The position numbers were made by a program, and so were the translations under genes. Below the pieces are notes generated by a model. That model was not told where the DNA came from and did not search any database. It saw nothing but the letters and a program-made list of their open reading frames with translations. Positions 17,846 to 25,515 of a stretch of 64,000 nt of DNA are shown in pieces. Source of the stretch: Fluviirhizobium alvei (GTDB lineage: Bacteria; Pseudomonadota; Alphaproteobacteria; Rhizobiales; Rhizobiaceae); the NCBI RefSeq assembly GCF_030551875.1, contig NZ_JAUOZU010000016.1, positions 1 through 64,000 on the forward strand, read 5' to 3'. Every line of letters starts with the position of its first letter. Position 1 is the first letter of the stretch.

Positions 17846-19213
17846 ATGACCGGCATTACCAACAGCCTGGCGCGCTATGTCGCCGAACTCGACTATTCGG
17901 ACCTTCCCGCGGAGGTTCCGGAACGGGCAAGCCATCTGGCGATCGATCTCATTGGCAGCATCGTGCGCGCCAGCAAGGAGGCGGATTCGACACCGTCGCT
18001 GCTCGGCATGCTGAAACGTCTCGGCATGGATGGACCCGGCCAATCTTCGGTCTTCGGTCTTGGGAGGCGCTATTCGCCGGCAACGGCCGCCCTTCTCAAC
18101 GGTGCCCTCGGCCATTCGCTGGATTTTGACGACACGCACGCCGACAGTTCGCTGCATCCGAGCGCGCCTGTCGTGCCGGCGGCTTTTGCGGCGGCGGAAA
18201 TGGTCGGCGCTTCCGGCAAGGAGCTTCTTGCGGCAATCGTGGCCGGTTACGAAGTCTGCTGCCGGCTCGGCAATGCACTCGATCCCACCGCACACTATGC
18301 GCGCGGCTTCCACCCGACGGCGACGGCGGGAACGTTCGGTGCTGCGGCTGCCGCTGGAAAACTCCTGGGGCTTGACGCGGCAGGGCTGGCTTCGGCCTTC
18401 GGGGTGGCCGCCAGCCAGGCGGCGGGGTCTCTGCAGTTTCTCGTCAACGGCGCCTGGAACAAGCGCTATCAGGTGGGTGCTGCCGCCATGAACGGGCTGA
18501 TCGCCGCCACTCTCGCCAAGGAGGAATTCATTGGCGCAGCCGATGCAATCGAAGGCAAGCACGGGTTTCTCGTGGGTTACACGGACAATGCCAGGCCGGA
18601 ACTCGCAACCAGGGAACTTGGCCAGACCTATGAGACAATGAAGATCGGGATAAAGCCCTATCCGGCCTGCCGCTACACCCATGCAGCCGTTGACGGGCTT
18701 CTTAGGCTTCGGCGCCTTCACGGCTGGACGGCGCAGGACATCCAGTCGGTACGCGTGGGCTTGCACCAGAACGGCATCGTTCTCACCGGTGCCCCGCTTG
18801 AGGAAAAAAGGCGCCCGCGCAGCGTGGTCGAAGGGCAGTTCTCCATGCCCTTTGCCGCCGCCATCGCGCTCTACAAGGGCAGTTTCGGCTGGGACGATTA
18901 TGCGCTTCTCGGCAATCCCGATGTGGAAGCCATCGCATCGCGCGTGGTGGTCGAGCGCGATGAGCGGCTCGAAGGCTTGCGCCATCCGTTCGGCGCCATC
19001 ATTTCCGTGAGTACGCCAAGTGGCGTGATCGAGGAGCGGATTGCCGATCCTTCCGGCGAACCGGACACGTTCCCGGACCGAAGCGCCGTGGAGGCCAAGT
19101 TCATGACGCTCGCAACACCTGTGCTGGGCAATGGGGCATCGTCATTGTTCATGCAGCTCGAAGCCCTGCCATCGGTTGCGAACATAAACGATTTCAGTAT
19201 CCTATCCGTTTGA
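17846..19213 (+). CDS. MmgE/PrpD-family protein (2-methylcitrate dehydratase / cis-aconitate decarboxylase relative)
   Basis: A 455-residue MmgE/PrpD protein with the all-helical N-terminal domain (NGALGHSLDFDDTHA, HPSAPVVPAAFA) and the lid domain (IKPYPACRYTHAAVDG). Family members act on C5-C7 carboxylates: methylcitrate dehydration, cis-aconitate decarboxylation to itaconate, or epimerisation. A PrpD homologue of undefined role is also part of the Pseudomonas itaconate cluster. It starts three bases after the lyase stop, so the two are cotranscribed. Whether it feeds itaconate or an isomer such as citraconate into the pathway is open. Confidence 0.85.
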   Translation: MTGITNSLARYVAELDYSDLPAEVPERASHLAIDLIGSIVRASKEADSTPSLLGMLKRLGMDGPGQSSVFGLGRRYSPATAALLNGALGHSLDFDDTHADSSLHPSAPVVPAAFAAAEMVGASGKELLAAIVAGYEVCCRLGNALDPTAHYARGFHPTATAGTFGAAAAAGKLLGLDAAGLASAFGVAASQAAGSLQFLVNGAWNKRYQVGAAAMNGLIAATLAKEEFIGAADAIEGKHGFLVGYTDNARPELATRELGQTYETMKIGIKPYPACRYTHAAVDGLLRLRRLHGWTAQDIQSVRVGLHQNGIVLTGAPLEEKRRPRSVVEGQFSMPFAAAIALYKGSFGWDDYALLGNPDVEAIASRVVVERDERLEGLRHPFGAIISVSTPSGVIEERIADPSGEPDTFPDRSAVEAKFMTLATPVLGNGASSLFMQLEALPSVANINDFSILSV

Positions 19214-19247
19214 TGCTATCGCTTTTTCCTATGAGAGCGCCAATCAA

Positions 19248-19267
19248 ACTGTATTTGTGGTTATAGT
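19248..19267. promoter_or_regulatory. Second LysR-type inverted repeat, before the acyl-CoA dehydrogenase gene
   Basis: ACTGTAT (19248-19254) and TTATAGT (19261-19267) form an imperfect inverted repeat around TTGTGG in the 102-base gap between the PrpD-like gene and the acyl-CoA dehydrogenase gene. The gap is longer than others in this cluster and AT-rich, so a separate promoter controlled by the same LysR protein is plausible but unproven. Confidence 0.3.
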
Positions 19268-19315
19268 TCGCGCGCCCTAGACTCCGACCGATAATTCGAC
19301 AGGAGTGAGAGAGCC

Positions 19316-20470
19316 GTGGCCAGAGAAGACTATGCCGAGATCCGCCAGGAGGTTGCCAAACTCTGCGCCGGTTTTCCGGGCGATTACTGGCAACGGCTCG
19401 AGCGCGACAGTGCCTATCCCGAGGAATTCGTCCAGGCGCTGACGGAAGCCGGTTACCTGTCCGCTCTCATTCCCGAGGCATTCGGCGGAGCCGGCCTGCC
19501 ATTGTCTGCGGCCGCGGCGATTCTGGAGGAAATCCAGCGATCCGGCTGCAACGGCGGCGCCTGCCATGCCCAGATGTACATCATGGGCGCCATCCTTCGT
19601 CACGGCAACGATGATCAGAAACAACGCTATCTGCCCCGGATCGCCAGTGGCGAACTGAGATTGCAGGCTTTCGGCGTCACCGAGCCGTCGAGCGGAACCG
19701 ACACGACCTCGCTCAAGACCTTCGCCCGCCGCGACGGCGACCATTATATCGTCAACGGCCAGAAGATCTGGACATCGCGGGCCGAGCATTCCGACCTTAT
19801 GCTGCTGCTTGCCCGCACGACCCCGAAAGATGAGGTCGCCAAGAAGACGGATGGCCTTTCGGTCTTCATCCTGGACATGCAGGAGGCGAAGAGATCCGGC
19901 ATGACGATCCGCCCGATCCGCACCATGATGAACCATGCGACGACCGAAGTGTTTTTCGACAATGTGCGGGTTCCGGCCGAAAACCTGATCGGCGAAGAGG
20001 GCAAGGGGTTCCGCTATATTCTTTCCGGCATGAATGCCGAACGGATCCTAATCGCTGCAGAATGCGTCGGTGATGCGAAATGGTTCATCAAGAAGGCGGC
20101 TGACTATTCGCGCGACCGGGTCATCTTCGGCCGCCCGATCGGCCAGAACCAGGGCGTGCAGTTTCCGATCGCCAGGGCGCATGCCCAGATGCGGGCAGCC
20201 GACCTGATGGTGAAGGAAGCCGCCCGGCTTTATGAAGAGGGTGAAAACTGCGGCGAAGAGGCCAATATTGCCAAGATGCTCGCGGCCGAAGCCTCCTGGG
20301 CTGCGGCAGAGGCCTGTGTCCAGACCCATGGCGGCTTCGGATTTGCCGAGGAATATGATGTCGAGCGCAAGTTCCGCGAGACACGGCTCTACCAGGTGGC
20401 CCCGATTTCCACCAATCTGATCCTGAGCTTCATTGCCGAGCATGTGCTGGGCATGCCGCGCTCCTATTGA
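19316..20470 (+). CDS. Acyl-CoA dehydrogenase of the itaconate-type cluster
   Basis: A 384-residue flavoprotein with the usual order of N-terminal helical domain, beta domain (FGVTEPSSGTD) and C-terminal helical domain (RVIFGRPIGQNQGVQ, VQTHGGFGFAEEY). The catalytic Glu common near the C-terminus (YEGT) is missing: the site reads YQVAP. A Glu242 in GMNAERI occupies the place where isovaleryl-CoA dehydrogenase keeps its catalytic base. The start is GTG with AGGAGTGAG upstream. Its substrate is unknown; a branched C5-CoA such as itaconyl- or methylsuccinyl-CoA would suit the neighbourhood. The following hydratase gene begins 14 bases downstream. Confidence 0.88.
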   Translation: MAREDYAEIRQEVAKLCAGFPGDYWQRLERDSAYPEEFVQALTEAGYLSALIPEAFGGAGLPLSAAAAILEEIQRSGCNGGACHAQMYIMGAILRHGNDDQKQRYLPRIASGELRLQAFGVTEPSSGTDTTSLKTFARRDGDHYIVNGQKIWTSRAEHSDLMLLLARTTPKDEVAKKTDGLSVFILDMQEAKRSGMTIRPIRTMMNHATTEVFFDNVRVPAENLIGEEGKGFRYILSGMNAERILIAAECVGDAKWFIKKAADYSRDRVIFGRPIGQNQGVQFPIARAHAQMRAADLMVKEAARLYEEGENCGEEANIAKMLAAEASWAAAEACVQTHGGFGFAEEYDVERKFRETRLYQVAPISTNLILSFIAEHVLGMPRSY

Positions 20471-20483
20471 GGGAGACCAGTTG

Positions 20484-21332
20484 ATGGAGGCGGGCATGGA
20501 CGATGTCGATCTCGAGCATCTTAAGACCTGGATCGGACGTCAGCGCACGGTCGAGGATCTGATCACGCCCAGACTGGCTCAAAGCCTCGATGCTGTGCTG
20601 GACGAGGAGAATGAACGCACGGAGGGTGAACTTGCGCCGGTCGGCATCCACTGGTGCCTGGCGCCCGATATCGTCCCGATGCGCGGCATCGGGCCTGACG
20701 GACATCCCGCCCGTGGCGGCTTCCTGCCACCGGTTCCCTTTCCCCGCCGCATGTGGGCGGGTGGAGAACTTGCTTTCAGCGGCGATTTCCATGTTGGCGA
20801 CAAGGTGGCCCGGCATTCCACCATCGAGGATGTGGTGCTGAAATCCGGTCGCAGCGGAGCGATGATCTTCGTCACCGTCCGCCATCGCTACGAGACTGAG
20901 CGCGGGGTCGCGCTCTCGGAGCGCCAGGATATCGTCTATCGCAAGGCGGAGGCTTCCGGTTCGGCACCCTTGCCGGCGGCGCGGCAGGACGAGGGCGAAG
21001 ACAAGCGCATCATCGTTGCGGATCCGGTGCTGCTGTTCCGCTATTCGGCCATTACCTTCAACGGTCACCGGATCCACTATGATTACCCATACACAACCGG
21101 CGTCGAGCATTATCCCGGCCTGATCTTTCATGGCCCACTACAGGCAACGCTGCTGCTGAAACTCGCCGCTGACCGGCGGAACGGCGCCCTGCCCGCACGC
21201 TTCGCTTTCCGCTCGGTTCATCCGCTCTTTGCCGGTGGCAGGGTCCATTGCCATGTGCGTGGCCAGGAAGATGGGCTCGAACTCTGGCTGACCAATGACG
21301 CCGGCATCATGACGATGCAGGCAAGCGCCTGA
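20484..21332 (+). CDS. ich: FAS1-like (MaoC-type) dehydratase, candidate itaconyl-CoA hydratase
   Basis: A 282-residue double-hotdog protein of the HTD2/mesaconyl-C4-CoA hydratase group. The second hotdog carries the catalytic signature YSAITFNGHRIHYD, in which the His and the preceding Asn/Arg are conserved; the first half contains the substrate-entry loop GGFLPPVPFPRRMW. It would hydrate itaconyl-CoA to (S)-citramalyl-CoA for the CitE-like lyase. Two starts are credible: ATG at 20484 with GAGGGAGA upstream, or ATG at 20496 with GGAGGCGGG upstream. Mesaconyl-C4-CoA hydratase activity is the main alternative. Confidence 0.83.
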   Translation: MEAGMDDVDLEHLKTWIGRQRTVEDLITPRLAQSLDAVLDEENERTEGELAPVGIHWCLAPDIVPMRGIGPDGHPARGGFLPPVPFPRRMWAGGELAFSGDFHVGDKVARHSTIEDVVLKSGRSGAMIFVTVRHRYETERGVALSERQDIVYRKAEASGSAPLPAARQDEGEDKRIIVADPVLLFRYSAITFNGHRIHYDYPYTTGVEHYPGLIFHGPLQATLLLKLAADRRNGALPARFAFRSVHPLFAGGRVHCHVRGQEDGLELWLTNDAGIMTMQASA

Positions 21333-21353
21333 GACCGGTTCTTCGCTCTCGAG

Positions 21354-22256
21354 TTAGCGGGACTGCGCCATTCGCTCCAGCTTGCCGAGCGTCTGCATGC
21401 CCAGTTCGACAGCGCCGAATCCCTTTGCCTCGCGGAACTCGGCCTCGGAACTGAAAACCATGCCGAGCGTCACCTTCGTGCCGCCGTCGCAATCCTCGAA
21501 AGAGGCCCAGGCATCTGCATGTTTCGGGCCGTTTTCTCCCCAGAGCAAAGCATAGGCGATGCGGTCTTCGGGACGGATTTCGGAATATTGGTGATGGTTC
21601 GGAAATACGGTGCCATCGGGCGCGATCATGTCGAACACCCATTCGCCGCCGGACCGAAGGTCGATCCGCTTGGTGCGGCAGGAAAAGCCGTTCGGACCCC
21701 ACCATTGCGGCAGGATCTCCGGATCGATCCAGGTCTTCCAGACAATGGACCGCGGCACCTTGATGATCCGTTGCAGAACCATGGTGCGCGCGGCAACAGC
21801 GGCAAGATGGGCGAGCCCGGCCTCGAACCCCTGCCGGTAGCCTGCCTCCAGGTCATCCGAACGCGCCGAGAGTTGCACCGTCACCGCCAGGTGGCTGCTA
21901 TCGGCATCGCCGGCAAAATCCGCCGTGACCAGTGCGGTCGACATCTGCTCGCCCTTGGACGAAAGACCCTCGTAGTTGACGCTCCGCACTTCCGGATCGA
22001 TCTCCAGCCAGCCGCATTCGCAGCGGATGTCATCCTGACCATCCACTTTGCAGAGGGAGATCTCACGCCCGCCAACGCGCGTGTCGGCCTCGAGAAACTC
22101 GACGACTACCGAAGGCGTAGGAGCAGCCCAGATCGCACGCGCGGCCGGCGCGGTCCATGTCTGCCAGGCAACGCCACGCGACACGGGAAGTGCCCGCTCA
22201 AAAGTGAGCGTAGCGAAGCGGCTGATGGGTGTTTCTGCTTTATCTTGCCTCGTCAT
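21354..22256 (-). CDS. Tandem SRPBCC (AHSA1-like) domain protein
   Basis: A 300-residue protein made of two START/AHSA1-like domains. The C-terminal one is clear (VPRSIVWKTWIDPEILPQWWGP, DFRSGGEW-like segment, GGTKVTLGMVF); the N-terminal one is divergent but begins with the same pattern (ALPVSRGVAWQTWTAP). The fold forms a hydrophobic ligand cavity; no enzymatic function can be assigned. Its start overlaps the stop of an ArsR-type regulator by four bases, a frequent pairing in proteobacteria. Confidence 0.8.
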   Translation of the reverse strand: MTRQDKAETPISRFATLTFERALPVSRGVAWQTWTAPAARAIWAAPTPSVVVEFLEADTRVGGREISLCKVDGQDDIRCECGWLEIDPEVRSVNYEGLSSKGEQMSTALVTADFAGDADSSHLAVTVQLSARSDDLEAGYRQGFEAGLAHLAAVAARTMVLQRIIKVPRSIVWKTWIDPEILPQWWGPNGFSCRTKRIDLRSGGEWVFDMIAPDGTVFPNHHQYSEIRPEDRIAYALLWGENGPKHADAWASFEDCDGGTKVTLGMVFSSEAEFREAKGFGAVELGMQTLGKLERMAQSR

Positions 22257-22594
22257 TCGTCTTTCTCCTTCATGGCCTTCAGCGCCATCGCTTCGAACCG
22301 GTCCAGTCTCCGCTCCCAGATCAGGCGTTGCTCATCGAGCCAGGTCCGGACAGGCTTGAAGGCTTCGGGAACGATGGCACAGGTTCGCACCCGCCCATCC
22401 TTGGCACTTGCAATCAGGCCGGCCTCCTCGAGCACCGCCAGATGGCGCATGACCGTTGGCAGACTGTAACCGGTCGGCTCCGAAAGATCGGTGACGCGCG
22501 CCGGCCCTTCCGCCAGCCGCGTCAGGATCGACCGGCGCGTGGGGTCGGAAAGCGCGTGGAACAGCAGTGATAGATCAGCTTGATGCTTAGTCAT
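22253..22594 (-). CDS. ArsR-family transcriptional regulator
   Basis: A 113-residue winged-helix protein: FHALSDPTRRSILTRLAEG is the ArsR signature helix and YSLPTVMRHLAVLEEAGLI the recognition helix. The cysteine motif used by metal sensors is absent, so it is a non-metal member of the type linked to SRPBCC proteins. The ATG at 22594 lacks a Shine-Dalgarno sequence; an in-frame GTG five codons upstream also lacks one. The gene and its SRPBCC partner overlap by four bases and probably form one autoregulated unit. Confidence 0.85.
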   Translation of the reverse strand: MTKHQADLSLLFHALSDPTRRSILTRLAEGPARVTDLSEPTGYSLPTVMRHLAVLEEAGLIASAKDGRVRTCAIVPEAFKPVRTWLDEQRLIWERRLDRFEAMALKAMKEKDE

Positions 22595-22602
22595 ATTGCT
22601 AA
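22587..22602. promoter_or_regulatory. Candidate ArsR operator covering the regulator's own start
   Basis: TTAG (22587-22590) and CTAA (22599-22602) form an inverted repeat with an eight-base spacer that includes the start codon. The sequence GCTAAC is repeated 49 bases upstream at 22647-22652. Autorepression would fit, and a very short or absent leader would explain the missing ribosome-binding site. Confidence 0.3.
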
Positions 22603-22832
22603 CTATCACGACAAGCGAACAGCCGCAACAGTTCCTTTGCCAACTCGCTAACCATTAAAGGTGATTTGCCAAAATTGGGCCAGACCGGTCCCGCGCGGCA
22701 GCGTGCATGACACTGGACTTTGTGATGAACTCTATTCGTGATGAAAAACGAACAGAAATCGTCCAAGCATCGAGAAAAGCTGGACGTACGGAAGGCGATT
22801 AATATGAAACATCAATCCGGTCGGAAAGAAAA

Positions 22833-22922
22833 TGGCGGACAGAGAGGGATTCGAACCCTCGGTACGCTTTCACGTACACACGCGTTCCAGGCGTGCGCCT
22901 TCAACCACTCGGCCACCTGTCC
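22833..22922 (-). tRNA. tRNA-Ser (anticodon GGA)
   Basis: The minus strand folds into a class II cloverleaf: acceptor stem beginning GGACAGG and ending CTGTCC plus discriminator G, D-arm GGCCGAGTGGTT, anticodon stem CACGC/GCGTG around the loop CTGGAAC (anticodon GGA), a long variable arm (TACGTGAAAGCGTA), and T-arm GAGGGTTCGAATCCCTC. The 3' CCA is encoded. The gene is 90 bases long, normal for tRNA-Ser. Confidence 0.96.
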
Positions 22923-23225
22923 TTTGAAAGTGTTGCCTGTCAGAAATGCGCGAACATTCGAAGGCTGCTTCCGGGCGCGATATATACCGAGGTTTGCCGC
23001 AGGATCAACCCTCACATGACAGAAATTTGATGTCCTTTTTTACAGGCATCTTCAACGAGGCATTGAAACCGCCACATTCGGGCGCTATCTGTCTCGGCAT
23101 CTGTCCGAATTCGGGAAAAAACTGGAAATCGAACAGCGGTCGAAAGCATAGAAGGAATGCTGGAACGGATTTTTCTTTCTCGCATGGCCGGACCGAAGCG
23201 AGATAGACGCCGACGGAGGAGTTCG
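22923..23225. other. Intergenic region between tRNA-Ser and the small membrane protein
   Basis: About 300 bases without a supported gene. It must contain the promoter of the tRNA (minus strand) on its left and that of the membrane-protein/msrA unit on its right. I saw no repeat, integrase site or terminator in it. Confidence 0.4.
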
Positions 23226-23543
23226 ATGCGTTTTCTATTGCGGCTTATGAGTCTTTTATTTCTTGCCGCGGCGGTGATGGTCGGCGTTATTGACTCGATT
23301 CAGTCGGTGGCAGGCGAAAATCTGCAGCTGACGACGCTCAGTTCGACGCTGTTTGCCATCAATCCCGGCATCCTGCCGTCGCTTCAGCACTATACGGAGC
23401 AGAACCTCCCGAACGGCAGCTGGGCGTTCCTCACCAACTGGCTGTTTTTGCAGCCCGGTGTGATAGTGTTTCTGCTGGTGTCGCTGCTCCTGTGGATTCT
23501 CGCCTATAAGCGCGAGCCCGTAGCCGGTCGCTTCGCCGCCTGA
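23226..23543 (+). CDS. Small membrane protein of unknown function upstream of msrA
   Basis: A 105-residue protein with two membrane segments: residues about 4-24 (LRLMSLLFLAAAVMVGVI) and about 78-98 (PGVIVFLLVSLLLWILAY), joined by a soluble loop that contains NPGILPSLQHY. The ATG at 23226 follows GGAGGAG; an upstream in-frame ATG at 23157 has no such site. It lies 26 bases before msrA and is probably cotranscribed. Proteins of this pattern are common in Rhizobiaceae, but I cannot assign a function. Confidence 0.75.
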   Translation: MRFLLRLMSLLFLAAAVMVGVIDSIQSVAGENLQLTTLSSTLFAINPGILPSLQHYTEQNLPNGSWAFLTNWLFLQPGVIVFLLVSLLLWILAYKREPVAGRFAA

Positions 23544-23569
23544 CACCCGCAACCTTGAAAGGATAAACA

Positions 23570-24217
23570 ATGTTCCTGATCGACATGTTCAACAACAAGA
23601 TGACGATCCCGGCTCCGGAACATGCCTTGCCCGGACGGGAGAGCGAAATACCGACATCGCGCCATCATTTCGTCAATGGCCACCCGTTGAAAGGACCCTA
23701 TCCCGAGGGCATGCAGAGCATTCTGCTCGGCATGGGCTGCTTCTGGGGTGCCGAACGAATGTTCTGGAAGCTCGATGGCGTCTGGGTGACTGCCGTCGGC
23801 TATGCCGGCGGCCACACGCCCAACCCGACCTACCAGGAGACGACCACCGGCCTAACCGGCCATGCCGAGGTGGTACTCGTGGTCTATGATCCGAAGGTGA
23901 TCAGCCTGAAGGCGCTGCTCAAGAATTTCTTCGAGGAGCATGACCCGACGCAAGGCATGCGCCAGGGCAACGATATCGGCACCACCTACCGTTCGGCGAT
24001 CTATGCCTATGATGAGGAGCAACTCAAGGAAGCAACCGCGATGCGGGATCATTACCAGGAAAGCCTCAAGGCTGCCGGCAAGAATGCCCGGATCACCACC
24101 GAAATTGCGATGGCCGGACCCTTCTATTTCGCCGACGAGGCCCATCAGCAATATCTCGCCAAAAATCCGGGCGGTTATTGCGGGTTGCGCGGAACCGGGG
24201 TTTCCTGCGCCATCTGA
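23570..24217 (+). CDS. msrA: Peptide-methionine (S)-S-oxide reductase
   Basis: A 215-residue MsrA that reduces methionine-S-sulfoxide in oxidised proteins. The catalytic Cys57 is in [13 protein letters not shown], and the segments [11 protein letters not shown] and [16 protein letters not shown] are conserved. A C-terminal Cys ([12 protein letters not shown]) is available as a resolving residue. It is the last gene of its unit and is followed by a strong terminator. Confidence 0.95.
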   Translation: MFLIDMFNNKMTIPAPEHALPGRESEIPTSRHHFVNGHPLKGPYPEGMQSILLGMGCFWGAERMFWKLDGVWVTAVGYAGGHTPNPTYQETTTGLTGHAEVVLVVYDPKVISLKALLKNFFEEHDPTQGMRQGNDIGTTYRSAIYAYDEEQLKEATAMRDHYQESLKAAGKNARITTEIAMAGPFYFADEAHQQYLAKNPGGYCGLRGTGVSCAI

Positions 24218-24249
24218 AGCGACAGATGTTAACATTTTAACTTTTGATA

Positions 24250-24294
24250 ACTCATTGCACGGGATAGAAAATTTCCGTGCAATGAGTTTTTTTT
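24250..24294 (+). terminator. Rho-independent terminator after msrA
   Basis: A perfect 13-base-pair stem, ACTCATTGCACGG with CCGTGCAATGAGT, closes a 12-base loop and is followed by a run of eight Ts on the plus strand (24287-24294). The reverse direction also has an A/T-rich flank but no gene ends there. Confidence 0.93.
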
Positions 24295-24340
24295 ACCAAG
24301 CGAAAAATTTTTGGTGAATTTTTGCTGAAGCCATGCAAGG

Positions 24341-24434
24341 ATGCCTTCGGCTGGTCTCGGGAGGCATGAGACCGTCTGAGGGTTGAGGTTCGCGGATAGG
24401 CGCGGGTATCGGCTGATCAATTTTGTTCGCAAAA
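24341..24434 (+). promoter_or_regulatory. Structured leader before the nucleoside transporter, pseudoknot-capable
   Basis: The 153 bases between the msrA terminator and the binding-protein gene contain interlocking complements. ATGCCT (24341-24346) pairs with AGGCAT (24362-24367); its loop holds GGTCTC (24353-24358), which pairs with GAGACC (24368-24373) directly downstream, the layout of an H-type pseudoknot. Two further small hairpins follow: CGCG/CGCG at 24391-24404 and TTTTG-TTCG-CAAAA at 24421-24434, the last just before the start region. This suggests a cis-acting RNA, possibly a riboswitch. It matches no class I can name, and stems of five to six pairs can arise by chance. Confidence 0.4.
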
Positions 24435-24447
24435 CAGGGCTATAAAA

Positions 24448-25443
24448 ATGAAAAAGATTCTTCTGACACTCATGGCAACGGCTTCCATGGCGGTTTCCGC
24501 TCTGGCTGCTGATGTCAAGCCAGCGATCATCTATGACCTTGGCGGCAAGTTCGACAAGTCGTTCAATGAAGCTGCCTTCAACGGCGCGACGAAGTTCACC
24601 ACCGACACCGGCATCGCCTTCCGCGAATTCGAAATCGCCAATGACGCCCAGCGCGAGCAGGCGCTGCGCAAGTTCGCCGGTGACGGCAACAACCCGATCG
24701 TCGTGGCAGGCTTCTCCTGGGCTGCTGCCGTCGAGAAGGTAGCCGCCGAATATCCGGACACCAAGTTTGCCATCATCGACATGGTCGTCGCTGGCAAGCC
24801 GAACGTGAAGTCGATCGTCTTCAAGGAACAGGAAGGCTCCTACCTCGCCGGCGTCATGGCCGCGATCGCCGCCAAGTCCAACACCGTCGGCTTCGTTGGC
24901 GGCATGGATATCCCGCTCATCCACAAGTTCGCATGCGGCTATTTCGGCGGCGTGAAGTCGGTGAAGCCGGATGCCAAGGTTCTTGAAGCCTATACCGGCT
25001 CGGATCCGTCGGCCTGGAACGACCCGGTCAAGGGTGGTGAAATCGCCAAGTCGCAGATCAGCCAGGGCGCGGACGTTGTCTATCATGCGGCCGGCGGTAC
25101 GGGCGTGGGTGTGCTCCAGGCAGCCGCAGAAGCCGGCAAGCTCGGCATCGGCGTCGATTCCAACCAGAACGGCCTGCAGCCGGGCAAGGTTCTCACCTCG
25201 ATGCTCAAGCGCGTCGATGTGGCCGTCTACAATGCTTTCAACGACGTCAAGAACGACAAGTTCGTTGCTGACATCCAGGTGCTCGGCCTGAAGGAAGAAG
25301 GCGTTGGCGTCGCCATGGACGACAACAACAAACCGCTCGTGTCTGCCGACATGCTGGCAGCTGTCGAAAAGGCGAAGGCCGACATCATTTCCGGCGCCGT
25401 GACCGTTCACGACTATATGTCGGACGAGAAGTGCCCCTATTGA
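24448..25443 (+). CDS. BMP-family nucleoside-binding protein of an ABC importer
   Basis: A 331-residue exported protein with a signal peptide (LTLMATASMAVSALA, cleavage after ALA near residue 20). It belongs to the BMP/Med family (PnrA-like): KPAIIYDLGGKFDKSFNE at the start, and VIYHAAGGTGVGVLQ-like and GVDSNQNGLQPG segments that line the purine-nucleoside site. It supplies the ATPase and permeases encoded from 25849. The only upstream Shine-Dalgarno-like sequence is AGGG nine bases before the ATG, next to a leader hairpin. A terminator separates it from the rest of the transporter, allowing higher expression of the binding protein. Confidence 0.93.
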   Translation: MKKILLTLMATASMAVSALAADVKPAIIYDLGGKFDKSFNEAAFNGATKFTTDTGIAFREFEIANDAQREQALRKFAGDGNNPIVVAGFSWAAAVEKVAAEYPDTKFAIIDMVVAGKPNVKSIVFKEQEGSYLAGVMAAIAAKSNTVGFVGGMDIPLIHKFACGYFGGVKSVKPDAKVLEAYTGSDPSAWNDPVKGGEIAKSQISQGADVVYHAAGGTGVGVLQAAAEAGKLGIGVDSNQNGLQPGKVLTSMLKRVDVAVYNAFNDVKNDKFVADIQVLGLKEEGVGVAMDDNNKPLVSADMLAAVEKAKADIISGAVTVHDYMSDEKCPY

Positions 25444-25459
25444 GCCATCGCGCATGAAA

Positions 25460-25494
25460 AGACCCGTCCGCAGTTCGCGGACGGGTCTTTTTTT
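25460..25494 (+). terminator. Rho-independent terminator after the nucleoside-binding protein
   Basis: GACCCGTCCGC (25461-25471) and GCGGACGGGTC (25477-25487) form a perfect 11-pair GC-rich stem with a five-base loop, followed by seven Ts. It also lies just beyond the convergent slyX stop. Confidence 0.94.
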
Positions 25495-25515
25495 ACCGGG
25501 ACGGGAATGACGGTG

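Noticed and set aside
17396-18985. A 529-codon minus-strand frame opposite the lyase and PrpD genes
   Set aside because: Mirror frame of two conserved genes, no start signal, no domain.
22738-23019. A plus-strand open frame crossing the tRNA-Ser gene
   Set aside because: It reads through the antisense of a perfect tRNA cloverleaf and resembles the spurious peptides often annotated over tRNAs.
22833-23225. A tRNA-adjacent integration site with an integrated element
   Set aside because: No integrase, no direct repeat of the tRNA 3' end, and housekeeping genes follow directly.
24448-25443. Binding protein as a general sugar or lipoprotein receptor
   Set aside because: There is no lipobox, and family motifs plus the cdd-punA-deoA neighbours favour nucleosides.
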